A DNA stretch of 64,000 nt from NCBI GenBank assembly GCA_017893485.1, contig CM030363.1, positions 85,639,730 to 85,703,729 of the forward strand, written 5' to 3'. The notes under the pieces were generated by a model. The model worked only from the letters and a program-made list of their open reading frames with translations. It did no database searches and had not been told where the DNA came from. The stretch is from Hemerocallis citrina (lineage: Eukaryota; Streptophyta; Magnoliopsida; Asparagales; Asphodelaceae). This document shows, one piece after another, positions 33,329 to 45,410 of the stretch (positions within the stretch are counted from its first letter, which is position 1; each line of letters starts with the position of its first letter). The position numbers and the translations under genes are program-made.

Positions 33329-33499
33329 TAAATGCCACCATAATTCATTGAATATAGTTCCCTCTTGTAGTGGATAATACGAAAAGGGTAAATTTAATGA
33401 ATCCTATCTTATTCTTTTGAATTTTTTTTTTTATATGCCATGTTTTGAAACTATTTGCACTTATAGGATAGTTGCCAAAGTATTTACGCTCATAGACTC

Positions 33500-33540
33500 A
33501 ACAACTAAACTCGCCGTTCCGAACGGCGAGTTTAGTTGTT
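33500..33540. repeat. Perfect 20-bp inverted repeat with 1-nt loop
   Basis: 33500-33519 pairs with 33521-33540 around C33520; core CTCGCCGTTC/GAACGGCGAG. Seen directly. Confidence 0.9.
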
Positions 33541-33643
33541 TTATCCTCGCCGTTGGAACACGGCGTATACAGTGCTAAATTTTAATTCAAAATTTTCAAA
33601 GAAGACTCGCCGTTCTCAATGGCAATGACATTTATACTAAACT

Positions 33644-33960
33644 CACTACAAACAGGTAGGGCTTTCCCGGCGCTTTATTTAATGTTACCCGGCTTTTATA
33701 AACGCTTGGGGTAAACCCACCTGTCGTACGGCAAAACGCCGTCACAAGCACCGGTTATTCAGCCGCCGGGGTATATCTGGCAATACCCCGGCGCTTGTCA
33801 AATGCCGCCCTTGGAATTACATAGGCCGGGGGTAATGTTAATTACCCCGACGTTTTGCTTTTTTATTTAAAAAAATAAATAAATAAACCCCGGCGTTTGG
33901 CAAACGCCGACTTTTTTTTTTTTTTTTGGTTTTTTTTGGGTTTTTTGGGTTTTTTTTTTT
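33644..33960. repeat. CACTA left end and subterminal repeats
   Basis: TIR followed by several CCCCGGCG/AACGCCG words in both orientations and a T/G-rich run (33908-33960). Subterminal repeats are the known transposase binding region in this superfamily. Confidence 0.8.
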
Positions 33961-36389
33961 GTTATAGGGGGCGATTCGAAATCAGGAAATGCAGATATAT
34001 CCCAGACAGACATGTAGATATATCCCAATTAGGAGGGAGATTCGAAATCAGGAAATGTTAATATTTACGAGCCAAAAAAATACTATAAACAATCAAACAT
34101 ACAGATATATCCCAATTTGATGTCAATTTATAATAATGTACAGCATATATATTTCATAAACAATTTACTTGCTCAAAATAATAAAAGGCCAAACAAATTT
34201 TAATTAACATTTATAATTCATTGAAAATGTTATGCAGTCACATTTGAAGGTAATTTACACATGACAATCTTCGACAAAGGCCTAGTATGGAAAACATAAC
34301 ACGACAAAAAAAAATTATCCAAAAGTGATCAGTTTGCTGGTAGCTTGCTCTCTATTAGACCTACCTAGTATGGAAAACATAACATGAAAAATAAACTATC
34401 CAAAAGTGATCAGTTTGCTGGTAGCTCGCTCTCTAAGACCATCATCCTCAGATTGCAGCAGTAGCTCGCTCTCTAAGACCATCATTCTCTGAAATTAAAA
34501 AATACTGAAATTTAAAAAAATAAACAGTCATAAAAACCATGTTGCATGTATAGTTTAACTCGAAACTGACTCCTATCTCTTGCATGTATAGTAGGTGTTT
34601 TCACAGTATCCTCTTATCTCTTGCATGTTGTACAAAATTGCAAGTAGATCGAACCGTATGTTGATTTGATGAAATAATGTAAAAACATTAGCATCTGAAA
34701 TAGTTCTGTGAAATTCCGGTAGCAGGAAAACAAATCAAATGTAAATTATATGTCATAAATCCTTGTATAATTCGCTGGTGATGTAAGACATAACCAGATC
34801 TCTATATGTTGAGTGTAAAGATTTCTTCTGCATCCATGGAGGTGTATTAATTGTTTTGTTAAATCCTTGTTAATAAAATGCAGGGAGCTTGTTTATGCTA
34901 TAGAAAACTTTGATATAAATGTGAACCATCTATACTACTTGATTAACTCTGCCATTATCCTTTCTCCCTTGCTAGTGTGCTCCTTGTCTAGTGCTGCAAT
35001 GATGATGCGACGTAGAAGCCACACGAATCATGGTGGAACAATAGAAATCTATAGATGCTACCTTCACTCCTTCAGTTCATTACTATTTTGTTGTTGTGGT
35101 TATTGTCTTATGGCCAATCGACAGGGCATTGATGTAGTTCTAGATCAAGTGATCAGTGTGTTTGCAAGGCAAAGACAGTCTCAGGCAGTGACTGACTCTT
35201 TCAGTTGCTATTCATTATTTGCTTAATCCACTGTGTTTATTGCTTAATATTTGGGTATTTATTGTTTAATTCACTTCAGATATTTGATGTTGTGTTTGAA
35301 TTCAGTAAAATTATTCACAGAAACTAAATTCCTGATATAGAAGAAGTCATCCCTCCAAATTCTAGTATAACTTTTTGGTTTTCTATATCCACTGAAAATC
35401 ATATCTTTTCCAGTTAAAGCAGCATGCAGTTTCAATCTTTTCCAGTTCAACGAGCATGCAGCTTCTCTAAAATGTAAAATAAATGTCAGAGGTTTCATAA
35501 TCTGTGCATCATTTACACTGGTCTTCTCTACAATCAAATGAATAGGATCCCTACAGCAATTTGTAGATTGCAATAGAAAATGGTGTGAATAGTTAACTGG
35601 ACCTACTAATCCCAAACAAGGGGAGACTATTGCTTAATCTTCAAATATGACAATGTTTGAAGTTACAGTTCTTTAGGATGATAATACAGGGAGTCAACTA
35701 ACCACACATTATTGTGGTTAATATAGATGAAGTTTTATTCACGGTGTAAGAACTTGATCAAGGGAACAGTTAGGTATTACAAGAATTATACTACCTCTGG
35801 CTTGACATGATCAGTTCTATTGATTAACTCAATAATGCTGACAAACAAGCTCAAAGAAAGACACAGTATTAATGGAGCTCTCCATAAGTCCATTATATGC
35901 ATCTCCAATCCAACTCTAATCCAAAGATTCTAATCTGCACACTGTGTGTGTATATATATATATACAAAGGAAGAAGACTAAACAAACATATTATAAACTA
36001 TATGTTATAATATTTGTATCATAATAAATAAATTAATAACTTATATTTAATTAGTATAAGTTGAAGCTAAAAAATTGCGACAAAGATTCCTGAAGCTTAA
36101 TTACAGCAAAAATGCAAGATCATTAAAAGAATTGAAGTAAATAAGATTTTAACACTTACAAGAAGAGACAATCCTGTCTACCGTGAACCTCTAACGGAGT
36201 CGTCATCGATGGAATCACGTTCTCCGGCTCTTGTAATGACTCTATCGCTTTGCTGTTTAAGGCAAAAAAATACACATTATGTTTCCAAATTTGGGGGAAA
36301 AACTTCACTTAAAAAAATCAAGTTATGCACACACACATACACAACCAGCAATAAGACAAACAAATTATCAAAAATATTTACGATATGCA
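33961..36389. other. CACTA internal non-coding DNA
   Basis: AT-rich. 34283-34480 carries tandem copies of an ~85-bp unit (AAAAGTGATCAGTTTGCTGG, GTAGCTCGCTCTCTAAGACC). A (GT)n(AT)n run lies at 35943-35963. No domain recognised in the open stretches. Confidence 0.5.
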
Positions 36390-39300
36390 ACTAAATATAA
36401 ACTATAACTTGTCTTGGTATGTGATCAGGTTCGGCGACATTCGTTTCCTTAAATAAATGTGAAACTTTTTCTTGAAGTTTTGACAGTTGCGTCTCGAGAG
36501 AACGTATCTTCTTATCCTGGGATCGGGCTGCGTAGACAAAGCAGCACGAGATCAAGATGGTGTGGGCCCTAACCCCTTCCCACGCACATGTCCATGGCGT
36601 TCTTGGCCCCATTCCTGGACCAACGCTTGATGCTGAAGTTCCCCAATATCAACGGATGCTATGGGGGAGTTGGACAGCCGCAGATGAGAGTTTGGCGTAT
36701 CTGGTTCTAGCAGTGCTCTGTAAAAAAATAGATTGTAAAAAGAAGTAAGATGTCTTTCATTTTATAGTCAAATTACAAACCAAATTAGTCCAATGAAGAT
36801 AGGACACAATTACTGATATCAATGCTGCCTTTGCTGACGCAAACACGCCTTGTGAGTTCATGTGGGTGGCGTCGAAGAAATCCAAATCCCCGTATTGATC
36901 CCCACCTCCATGCTCTACATCCTGTATATCAGAGAACACAGAGAAATATCCAAACATCAATAAAGTGTTTTATGACAAATGATTTTAAAAAGTCATGCTT
37001 ACCATTATCGCATGATGCCTTGCGAAGCTCGTACCTCCGGATGTGTGTAACACATCCTGTACCTGTCGACTGGCACGACCTCTTTCGGCCCTTTTCTACA
37101 CATTTTGTAATTATCATAAAAAAATTAAAATGGTTAATTAAAATTAAATAAACAAAATTTTAATTTCCTCTCCTACAACCCGACCCACTAATTAGACTAA
37201 TCCCTCCAATTAAAATTCTCATGTGTATAATATCTATAAGTAAAAAAGGGTTGCAACACTCAGGTCTGACATAACCATGATTGTTATCATCAAAAGCTAA
37301 CAAGGAAAACAACTTTGTCAGTTTATTACACTAGGCAGGCAATCTTATTGTAGATCATAAAACAGTCCAACGGGAACGATATATATGTATGATGAGAGGG
37401 AGACAGTTGTGGTGATTTCATCTGCCAGACTAGCTAGATATCGATTTTATAGTTCATTCATTTGCAAAAGATATCATGGTACATCATAGTTTCAATAGTA
37501 GTAAACAACTTTATTCTCTTCACAATAGAGCATTGGCCAGGCATTTCAAATAGTAGTAAACAACTTTATAAAGGTAAAACAGTTTAATACAATTACTTTT
37601 TGAATCAATGTTTAGTACAATAGTTAATGTTGATAACTCAATGCTTGTTAAGTTATCTCCTTTAGATCGAATGAAGGGACAACCAAAACATCATATTGAA
37701 TAGCATAGATGAGGAAGTGAACTTACTACAAGCAAGTAGTGAATGGATGACTATTTAGAATTCGTATCCAGTTGAAAGGATTTACATGAAACAAGGATTG
37801 TCACATAATATACCATAAGGGATTAAATAACACGGTTATGAGATGGGTAAATGACTTTTTCTTGGATGCTATATTAATGTGGTGAGGATGATAAGCTCAT
37901 AGAAACAAGTAGTATAGTAATTGGTGCATGAGCCAACTTGATGCACCCCAAGTGCAATTGAAGAGAAGATTGCGACTGATGTTCAGAAGAAACCAGATTT
38001 TGTAGGATTTAATGTTGAGAATACGTAGGTAAATAAAGCAATTACTTAACTATGTTGGTTTCTCAAAAGTAAAACTCAAATTTAACATAAAACAACTGAC
38101 CTTAATAATGTCTAAATAATTAAACATATAAACAACTGACACTTTTGTTTATTATTTTGATAATGTCTAAATAATTAAACATATAATACTCAACTAAACA
38201 TATCATACAAATATATTGTGTGCTAGAAGTTCAACTAAACAGAATTCTATTAGGGGTGTGTATTGTTTAGTAAATGTGGGATGAATGTACAGATGAATAA
38301 ATCTTGAAATTTCATCTTATGAAGAAATTAAAATTAAAATTAATCTTTATGATTACCTTTCCCTCCGGTGAACTCCAAAAATGACACAGGTATTCCCAAT
38401 CTAATTCTGTGACACCTTTTGAGACTACTCTTATATTTGCAGCCATAGTTCGATCCTCGTCGTAGTAACCTGCCTTCAATTCACACTTAAAGTCTCTCCA
38501 CTTCTTAGACATAGATTTGCTTACCCAATCGGAATCAAGTACCGTCGGGTAATCAAATTTAGACTGTGTATGAACAAGAGTCAAAGTTAGTAACATTTTT
38601 TATAGGTTTGCTAACAACATCTAGTGTCAAATTCTAACTTGTTTCATATTTGGAGTGTTTATTTAAATCAGCACCTTTAAGTCACATGTCAAATTTGGAG
38701 TGTTTATTTAAATAAAAAAAAGTTAAGAAATGTTTGATCAGAAACACACATAGTAATTACACCCAAAAAAAAATACAAATCTATATATATATTTTTTACA
38801 AGGTCGTAGATTGCTCGTATGAAAGAGATACTTGTATATTGGTCGTGCGAAAATCAGTGTGCTGATTACATGGTTCTGTTGTTTTATTGATACTTGCATA
38901 GAGAAATTAATTTACATGGCTAATTGCATAAAGAAATTAATTTCCATTGTATGTTTTATTGATACTTATCTCTGATGTTTTGAATGCTTCATCTTTTTGT
39001 GGGAGAATCATTTGCATTATTAATGTTCCAAGATGGTTACCAAACATTGTATTTGCAGTAATCTAGCAACTGCAACATATTTTGTAAAGTCTTCCATACA
39101 AAGAAGTTACAACCCAGTTGTAACTGCAGTCGCAAATGTAAGCTTACTAAACACTCCCTGTATGCGGTTTTCATCATACACCCCTCAATTTTTTTATTAA
39201 AAAACACCCCTCAAAATACAGAGAGTTGAGGGGTTTTTTTGTTGGTGAAAGATTATTGCAAGCTCAGTGGTATATTTTATATCACAAGTAAAAGTTCGTG

Positions 39301-40698
39301 AGTGTTTTTGTATCATTAATATAGTTCACGGTAGTTTTTTCGAAAAAAAAATTTAGTGCACCAAACTGAGAAAATAATTGAGAGGTGTTTATTTAAAAAA
39401 AGTTAAGAAATGTTTGATCAGAAACACAAAGTAATTTCACAAAAGAAGAAGATCTTAGCCATATACCCACACACCACATGCATACACTCTCACAATAATA
39501 ATCTCATAATAAAGAGATGTTGTAAGGAAGAGACTGAACCCCCCACATCTTCTTCACTAGCTTAAAGGCTTTTACCAGTAGACCACATTAGCACTTGCGA
39601 AACACATATAGGTTTGCTAACAACATCTATAGGTTTTTTCAGACAAATAAACAGTCAAAACTGTCTTTGATCATATGAAGTTTGATCATATGAAGTTTGC
39701 ATCCAAGTTCACCTTTTACATGAATAGCATCTGAAGACCTGTCTTATATAACCATAAGTTTTAGTAACAGCTATGCGATACATCTTGGCTTCACACTGGG
39801 CCTATGAACTATCCAGAAAAGAATTATTATATTAGTTAGCATTGTTGACAATGTTCTTCCAAGTTTTTTTGTTTTTTTTAATGGGAGGAAATGTTCTTTC
39901 AAGTTGATTCTTATCTATATCCATGTATTGTTGTATAATTGAAAAAAAAAACTCCTTACATTTTTCCTTTTGTGACGGTCAATGTAGTTTTGTTGCTTGT
40001 GATCTTAAACACCTTCTTCTTTGTTAGGTTAGCTAACATTTTGATATTACTTCAATTGATGTAAGACTAAGCTGTTGGATGTAAAATTAGCTCCATAATT
40101 ATTCATGTAAATGTTTATGTGAAGAAGAAATAAATGTAACTCATATAGGACATTAAAATACAGAGGCATCATATACATACAAATTAATATAGAAAAAAGT
40201 AGGCACACACAAAAACAGAATGGCTACCAAAGATTAAAGATTAAAGATCTTTTGTACTGATGGTTCAGATCTTTTGTTTATCCCATTTTGTTTTATTACT
40301 GAAGTGTTATTCTCAGGCAATTATATGTTTTAGTTTGAAAGTAATCAAGTTTAGAAACATTTACTTTTAAATATTACCTTAAGAAGTTCAAGGGCTCTTG
40401 CCCATGTTGCAGCTGGGATATTTGTCCATCGATCATAAGCAAGAGGAAGGTATTCTGAATTCCTAGCAATTACGCCTATGAACGATGCGAAAGAGGAAGC
40501 ATGTTTACCCACGGGTTGGTGATCCTCGTTCACCTCCACGAGGATTCGTTGACCTTGTCGTTGCTTCCAAACATTTGCCATCTTCGTTGCTCCCCGAGTC
40601 CTTTTAGGGGGCTGGGTGCTCCCCTCACCCACCTCATGTTCACTACCCCCTTCGTTGGGAGGCTCCTCACGTGTAGGCTCCCTATTCCTTCGCGACAT
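36390..40698 (-). pseudogene. CACTA second gene: Transposase_24 (TNPA-like), multi-exon
   Basis: Exon 1 40698-40378 (ATG 40698; WKQRQGQRILVEVNEDHQPV), exon 2 38563-38357, exon 3 37095-37003 and exon 4 36921-36814 each have GT-AG borders and keep phase 0. Exon 2 holds WVSKSMSKKWRDFK and exon 3 VLHTSGGTSFARH; exon 4 has GDLDFFDATHMN. This is the usual order of plant Transposase_24 proteins, thought to bind the subterminal repeats. A later part (36718-36390) holds GQERHGHVRG and a coiled coil but is interrupted by a stop and a frame change, so the 3' end is uncertain. Confidence 0.75.
38700..39440. repeat. Pair of ~55-bp direct repeats 680 bp apart
   Basis: GTTAAGAAATGTTTGATCAG with flanks occurs at about 38721 and 39401. 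The 39190-39240 stretch between them has a CCCCTCAA/TTGAGGGG inverted repeat. Possibly an old insertion flanked by duplicated DNA; origin unclear. Confidence 0.4.
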
Positions 40699-43600
40699 AA
40701 TTCAAACCTGTTGACAAAAAAAACACATAAAAGGACATAACAACAAATCAATTGCAAATTTAATAGGTTTTGAGCTCTAAATCTAAATTTAAGGAAAAAC
40801 TTCTCTTATGAAAAAATAACAACTCAATTGAACCCTAATAATGGAATCACAGTTGGGTGTTTAATTGTACTCCAGCCAAAATACCATCCATTTCGGCACC
40901 ATGGCTACTATGAAACATGGTCACATACCCATACAAACTCCATGCATATACTGATAACAATACCAGTCATACTGGCCTCACAGCGGAACCCATAAGATGA
41001 TAAACTCTACTCACACATACTCGAAAGAAGCCATCTACGGAATGCAAGAGATAATATGAAAAATAATTCCTCATCACAGCACCTACTATATTAAAAAATC
41101 TTATTAAAGGCCTAATAGACACATATAAAAATTATAAGATATAATTATCAATGGTTATAAACATAGTTACCATTAGCAAAGTTGTCCTAAGCAATGCTCC
41201 AACATTTATGTTATCAGCAATGTGTAGAGAAGTGAAGTTTGCACCAACAAACACAATAAATTCTTGCCTCTGTGTGGCCAACCTATTGACTGCTTAATTT
41301 GAAGAACATTCTCATTCAAAAAAGATGATGTACACTGATTACTCTACTGGATCTAAAAAAAATTCTATTGATACTTCAGATATTCCCGATATTAACAAAA
41401 ATGATTAGACAATACCTGATATTCATACAACAAAAATGATAAGCTTGTACTCATACAACAAAAATGATAAGCCAATACCTGATATTTATAAAAAAACACC
41501 ATTACAACTTCCTTAAATAAGTTTCAACTCAGTATCTTTCATTTGTTAAATAAATAAAAAAATAAAAAAGTATCAAGAACATAATAATAATTGCTGACAA
41601 ATGATAATAATAAATCTCTATGAATAGGAACACTTGATTATTTATTTATCGACTATAAATAATTATGTCTAACTGACTAAACATATAAATACTAATATCA
41701 ATAGTTTTCAACAATATTACACAGTTTCATTGAGTATTTTGGAAAAATAAATGAGTAATCTAACTATCAATATTATCCAATACATCCCCTAGCTCTCCAT
41801 CCATGCGTAGCCAATTAGGTCTGCTGTTGTCATCTGTTATGTTCACGTCAAATCTAGGAAATTCAGCAGCAACAAAATTATTAGTGACAGCTTCGTCCTC
41901 ATCGTCTGATGTATCTCCTAACTGAAATACATCTCTTGGTTGCATAATAAGTGCCACATAAGAATTAGGCGAAACTGGATCTTTCACATAGAACACTTGA
42001 AGGACTTGAGATGGAAACACAAATGGTTCATCACTGATTTGTGTACCAGTATTAGTCAAATTTGTAAAATTTACAATTGTGAATCCTAATGTATCCTTAT
42101 TTTGGGGATAATTCTTATCTATTCCAGCCCAGTCTGTACGAAATAAGACAACTCGAAAATGACCATAATAGTCCCACTCGATAATATCCGTGAGCACACC
42201 ATAATAGTCAACATCCTCATCTATTGGACTTGTGTCATTATTAGAAGCATAACTTCTTGTCTTTGACGTCACTAAAATTCCACTCTTTTGGGACTTCAAA
42301 TAACGTTCACGATCCTTAGTATGAAATTTGTAGCCATTATATATATATCCCCTAAATCTTCTAACCATCTTGTGAGGACCTCTAGCAAGAATCTTGATTT
42401 CAGAAGATACCAAATCATCGTTCAACTTCGGAACCTATAATATGTGATGTTAAATCTGATTAATGACAGTAGGAATATATTTAGAAAAATAATGTACCGC
42501 AATTTGGAAGAAGACTTACATAGTCTTTAAGCCACATATGAAATTTTTCATTCATCCTCTTATTTTGTTCACGCGGTCTCAATTTTCTCGTTTTAGAATT
42601 TCTTTTTATTTCACGGATAAATTTTCTGTAAATATTTAGAACATAAAATATAAACCAACTCATTTTTAATTAAATATAAACCAACTCATTTTTTTGACTT
42701 ACATTCGAAATGGCTCAACAGTTGCATGATGATCTATCACATATCGATGTGTTTGTTCCCATGTTAAGTTATCTAACTCAAATGCATCAACTTTACCAAT
42801 AGTATTTCCAGCAGTCTCGAACAGATAATGTGCCTCACCAAGGTTTGACCCGACTGGGTTTCTCCTTGGTCTAGTAAAACAGGTCTCGACACCCTGAAGA
42901 TATCGTGAACAAAAATTGGAGCATTCCTCTGAGAGATAACCTTCTGCTATTGAGCCTACTAGATGTGCTGTATTTTTAATATATACCCCTTAAACCGATA
43001 TAGGTACCTATAAATGTAAATATTTAGATAAGAAAAGGTATGCGAATATTCAAATGAGATCTAGATAATTAACTAATATGAATAAATACCTCTCAATTGG
43101 ATACATCCACCGATAATGTACCGGTCCCCCAAGTCTTACTTCACCTGCTAGATGGATTACCAAGTGAATCATTATAGTGAAGAACGAGGGGGGAAATATT
43201 CTCTCCATTTGACAAAGAACAACTGCAGCAAGTTGCTCCGATAGGTCAATGTCTTCAATATGTAGAACCGTTGAACAAAGTCCTTTATAAATGTGTAGAA
43301 CCCCGTATTTTTAAAATATTATTTTTAAAGGTTTATAAATGACTAAAATAATTTTTGGAGAATTTATGAATATTTCTAGAAAAATTTATCTTTTTACACG
43401 TGCAATACTTTCTTGAGAAGTTTGAAAGTCAAGTCTTCTTCATGAAAAATCATTATTTAATATTTGGGATTTATTTAGTATTTTTCCAGATTTTTCTGAA
43501 ATTAATTGGAACTATTTGCAAATTTTGAGAAAAGAATGACCTTTTTGCAAATTTGTCATTTTTAGGGATTAAAATGTAAAAGGTATTTTCTGGACGTTTT

Positions 43601-43756
43601 GAACAGTACCGGTTGAGATTATGGATTATATTTTACTTTTAAATCCTAATTTAAATAAATTTTATTGAATTTCCAAGGATAGAGCTATATATATGAAGTT
43701 GTATTTTGAAGGGATTATTTTGCAAAATGGGTAAAACCCTAAACTCTTATCCCGAG

Positions 43757-43766
43757 TATTTAAAAG
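43757..43766 (+). promoter_or_regulatory. TATA-like box in the solo LTR
   Basis: GTATTTAAAAGG lies about 465 bp into the LTR, the same relative place as the TATATAAG of element A. Confidence 0.45.
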
Positions 43767-44418
43767 GATTTTTGCAGCCGTCATTCGCTGCACAATAGAG
43801 AACTTTGTGATTTGTTTTGGTGGAGCAAGAGGAAGAATTGGATCTCGCAAAAGGAAGGCTTTTTCGTTGGATCTTTTCAATTCCAAGGTGAGTGACATTG
43901 TTTTGTTTTGTTTTTGTTTTGTGAATGATATGAACTTTGTTTGTGAATTGATCTATGCGAACGATTGTTTGTCGTTTGTTTGATATGTTATTTATTTGGT
44001 GTATTTTGCATGAGAACGATGCAAAGGTTGTTGTTTGTACCATGTATGTGAAATCTAAGAATGATGAGTAGATCTTGGTTCATAAAATTGTATTGCTAGA
44101 AAGCATGTTTAAGATTTGAGTATGGTTATGATCGGATGGGTGAGCATCTGGATCTTGTGTTTAAAAATCAGAACTTTGTTATGAGTTGTGAAGAAATTTA
44201 GTATTGAGAAACCCTAATGGAAGAATTAGGAATTTAGAACATGAGAATTGAGTTTTGAGATATTGGATGTTTTGAGTAATGTATCCATAATGAGGATTAT
44301 TTTAGATTGGTCATTTTTACCTGAATACGAATTATTTTCATAAACAATGAATCATTAGAAAAACTCCAGTTTTGATTATTGTATACAGACCTAAATTATG
44401 TAAACTGTAGGCCAACAA

Positions 44419-44757
44419 TCGACTGGTTGCCTTTTCAGTCGACTGGTACGACCCAGCTGCTGTGTCTTCAGTTTCTTTTGAAAATTCGTTCGGGACAGTC
44501 GACTTAACCCTTTTACAGTCGACTGGTATACTTAAAATTATTTTGCAAAGTTAGTGTTGATTTCCTCTATGGACAGTCGACCTATGACATCTTATGTCGA
44601 CTTATAATACTTAGAATATTTTCTCGAAAATTATTGGAATTTGTCTCGGGTAAGTCGACCGATGATCTTTCAAGTCGACTTATACTACTTAGTTTATTTT
44701 CTTAAAATCATGGGTATGTTCCCTCTGGGCAGTCGACTTACTACAGTATAAGTCGAC
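44419..44757 (+). repeat. Five paired GTCGAC sites in a ~78-bp tandem array
   Basis: Pairs start at 44419/44439, 44498/44518, 44576/44596, 44655/44675 and 44732/44752. Within pairs the spacing is exactly 20 bp each time; pair-to-pair steps are 79, 78, 79 and 77 bp. The first site is ATCGAC, all others GTCGAC. The array lies some 650 bp downstream of the TATA-like box, so in transcribed LTR. Confidence 0.9.
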
Positions 44758-45131
44758 TGGTACTGTTGAGTTTTTGTAAGCTTGTATGTTCTTTCGAATG
44801 ATTAGTCTTCAGATATTTGAGCCTACACTTTGTCTTTTGTTAAGCATATGATTTTAAGATATTCAGTTGTGCTAATTATGATGGAATTTGGTTTAGACAT
44901 TTGATTTTGAGTCTCTAGAGGATGTGTGTGTCCCTAGTATACCGGCGTTGAGTTCTTTTGTTGAGGCCTGTTGAGGCATTTCAGTTGTTCAGTTTTGAGT
45001 TAAGTCCGGTAGGGTACACCAACTCTAGGAGATTCGTTGAGTAATTTAAGTAACCCAAAAACAATAAGGACAGACACTAGTGGTGATATGATGAACGAGA
45101 ACATGGGTCAAGTACCTCAGTATGGCTTTCG

Positions 45132-45410
45132 GTGTGGGATTTAATTTCCGGAATTATCACGGTAGATTACTTGTGGTGTGGGATATATCTCCGGAATTAT
45201 CACGGTAGATTACTTGTGGTGTGGGATATATCTCCGGAATTATCATGGTAATTACTTGTGGTGTGGGATTGATCTCCGAAATTATCGGAGTCGAGGCGAC
45301 GCACATGTCGTATTCGTGTGATGAGGTCATTGCTTTCGGTGTGGGATGATCTCCGGAATTATCACGGTAAAATACCTGTGGTGTGGGATCTATCTCCGGA
45401 ATTATCGGGG
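45132..45410 (+). repeat. ~43-bp tandem repeats with CTCCGGAATTATC core
   Basis: Six copies of GTGTGGGAT...CTCCGGAATTATC at about 45132, 45176, 45219, 45261, 45338 and 45380, with one 70-bp spacer. The same array occurs in both LTRs of element A. Confidence 0.88.
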
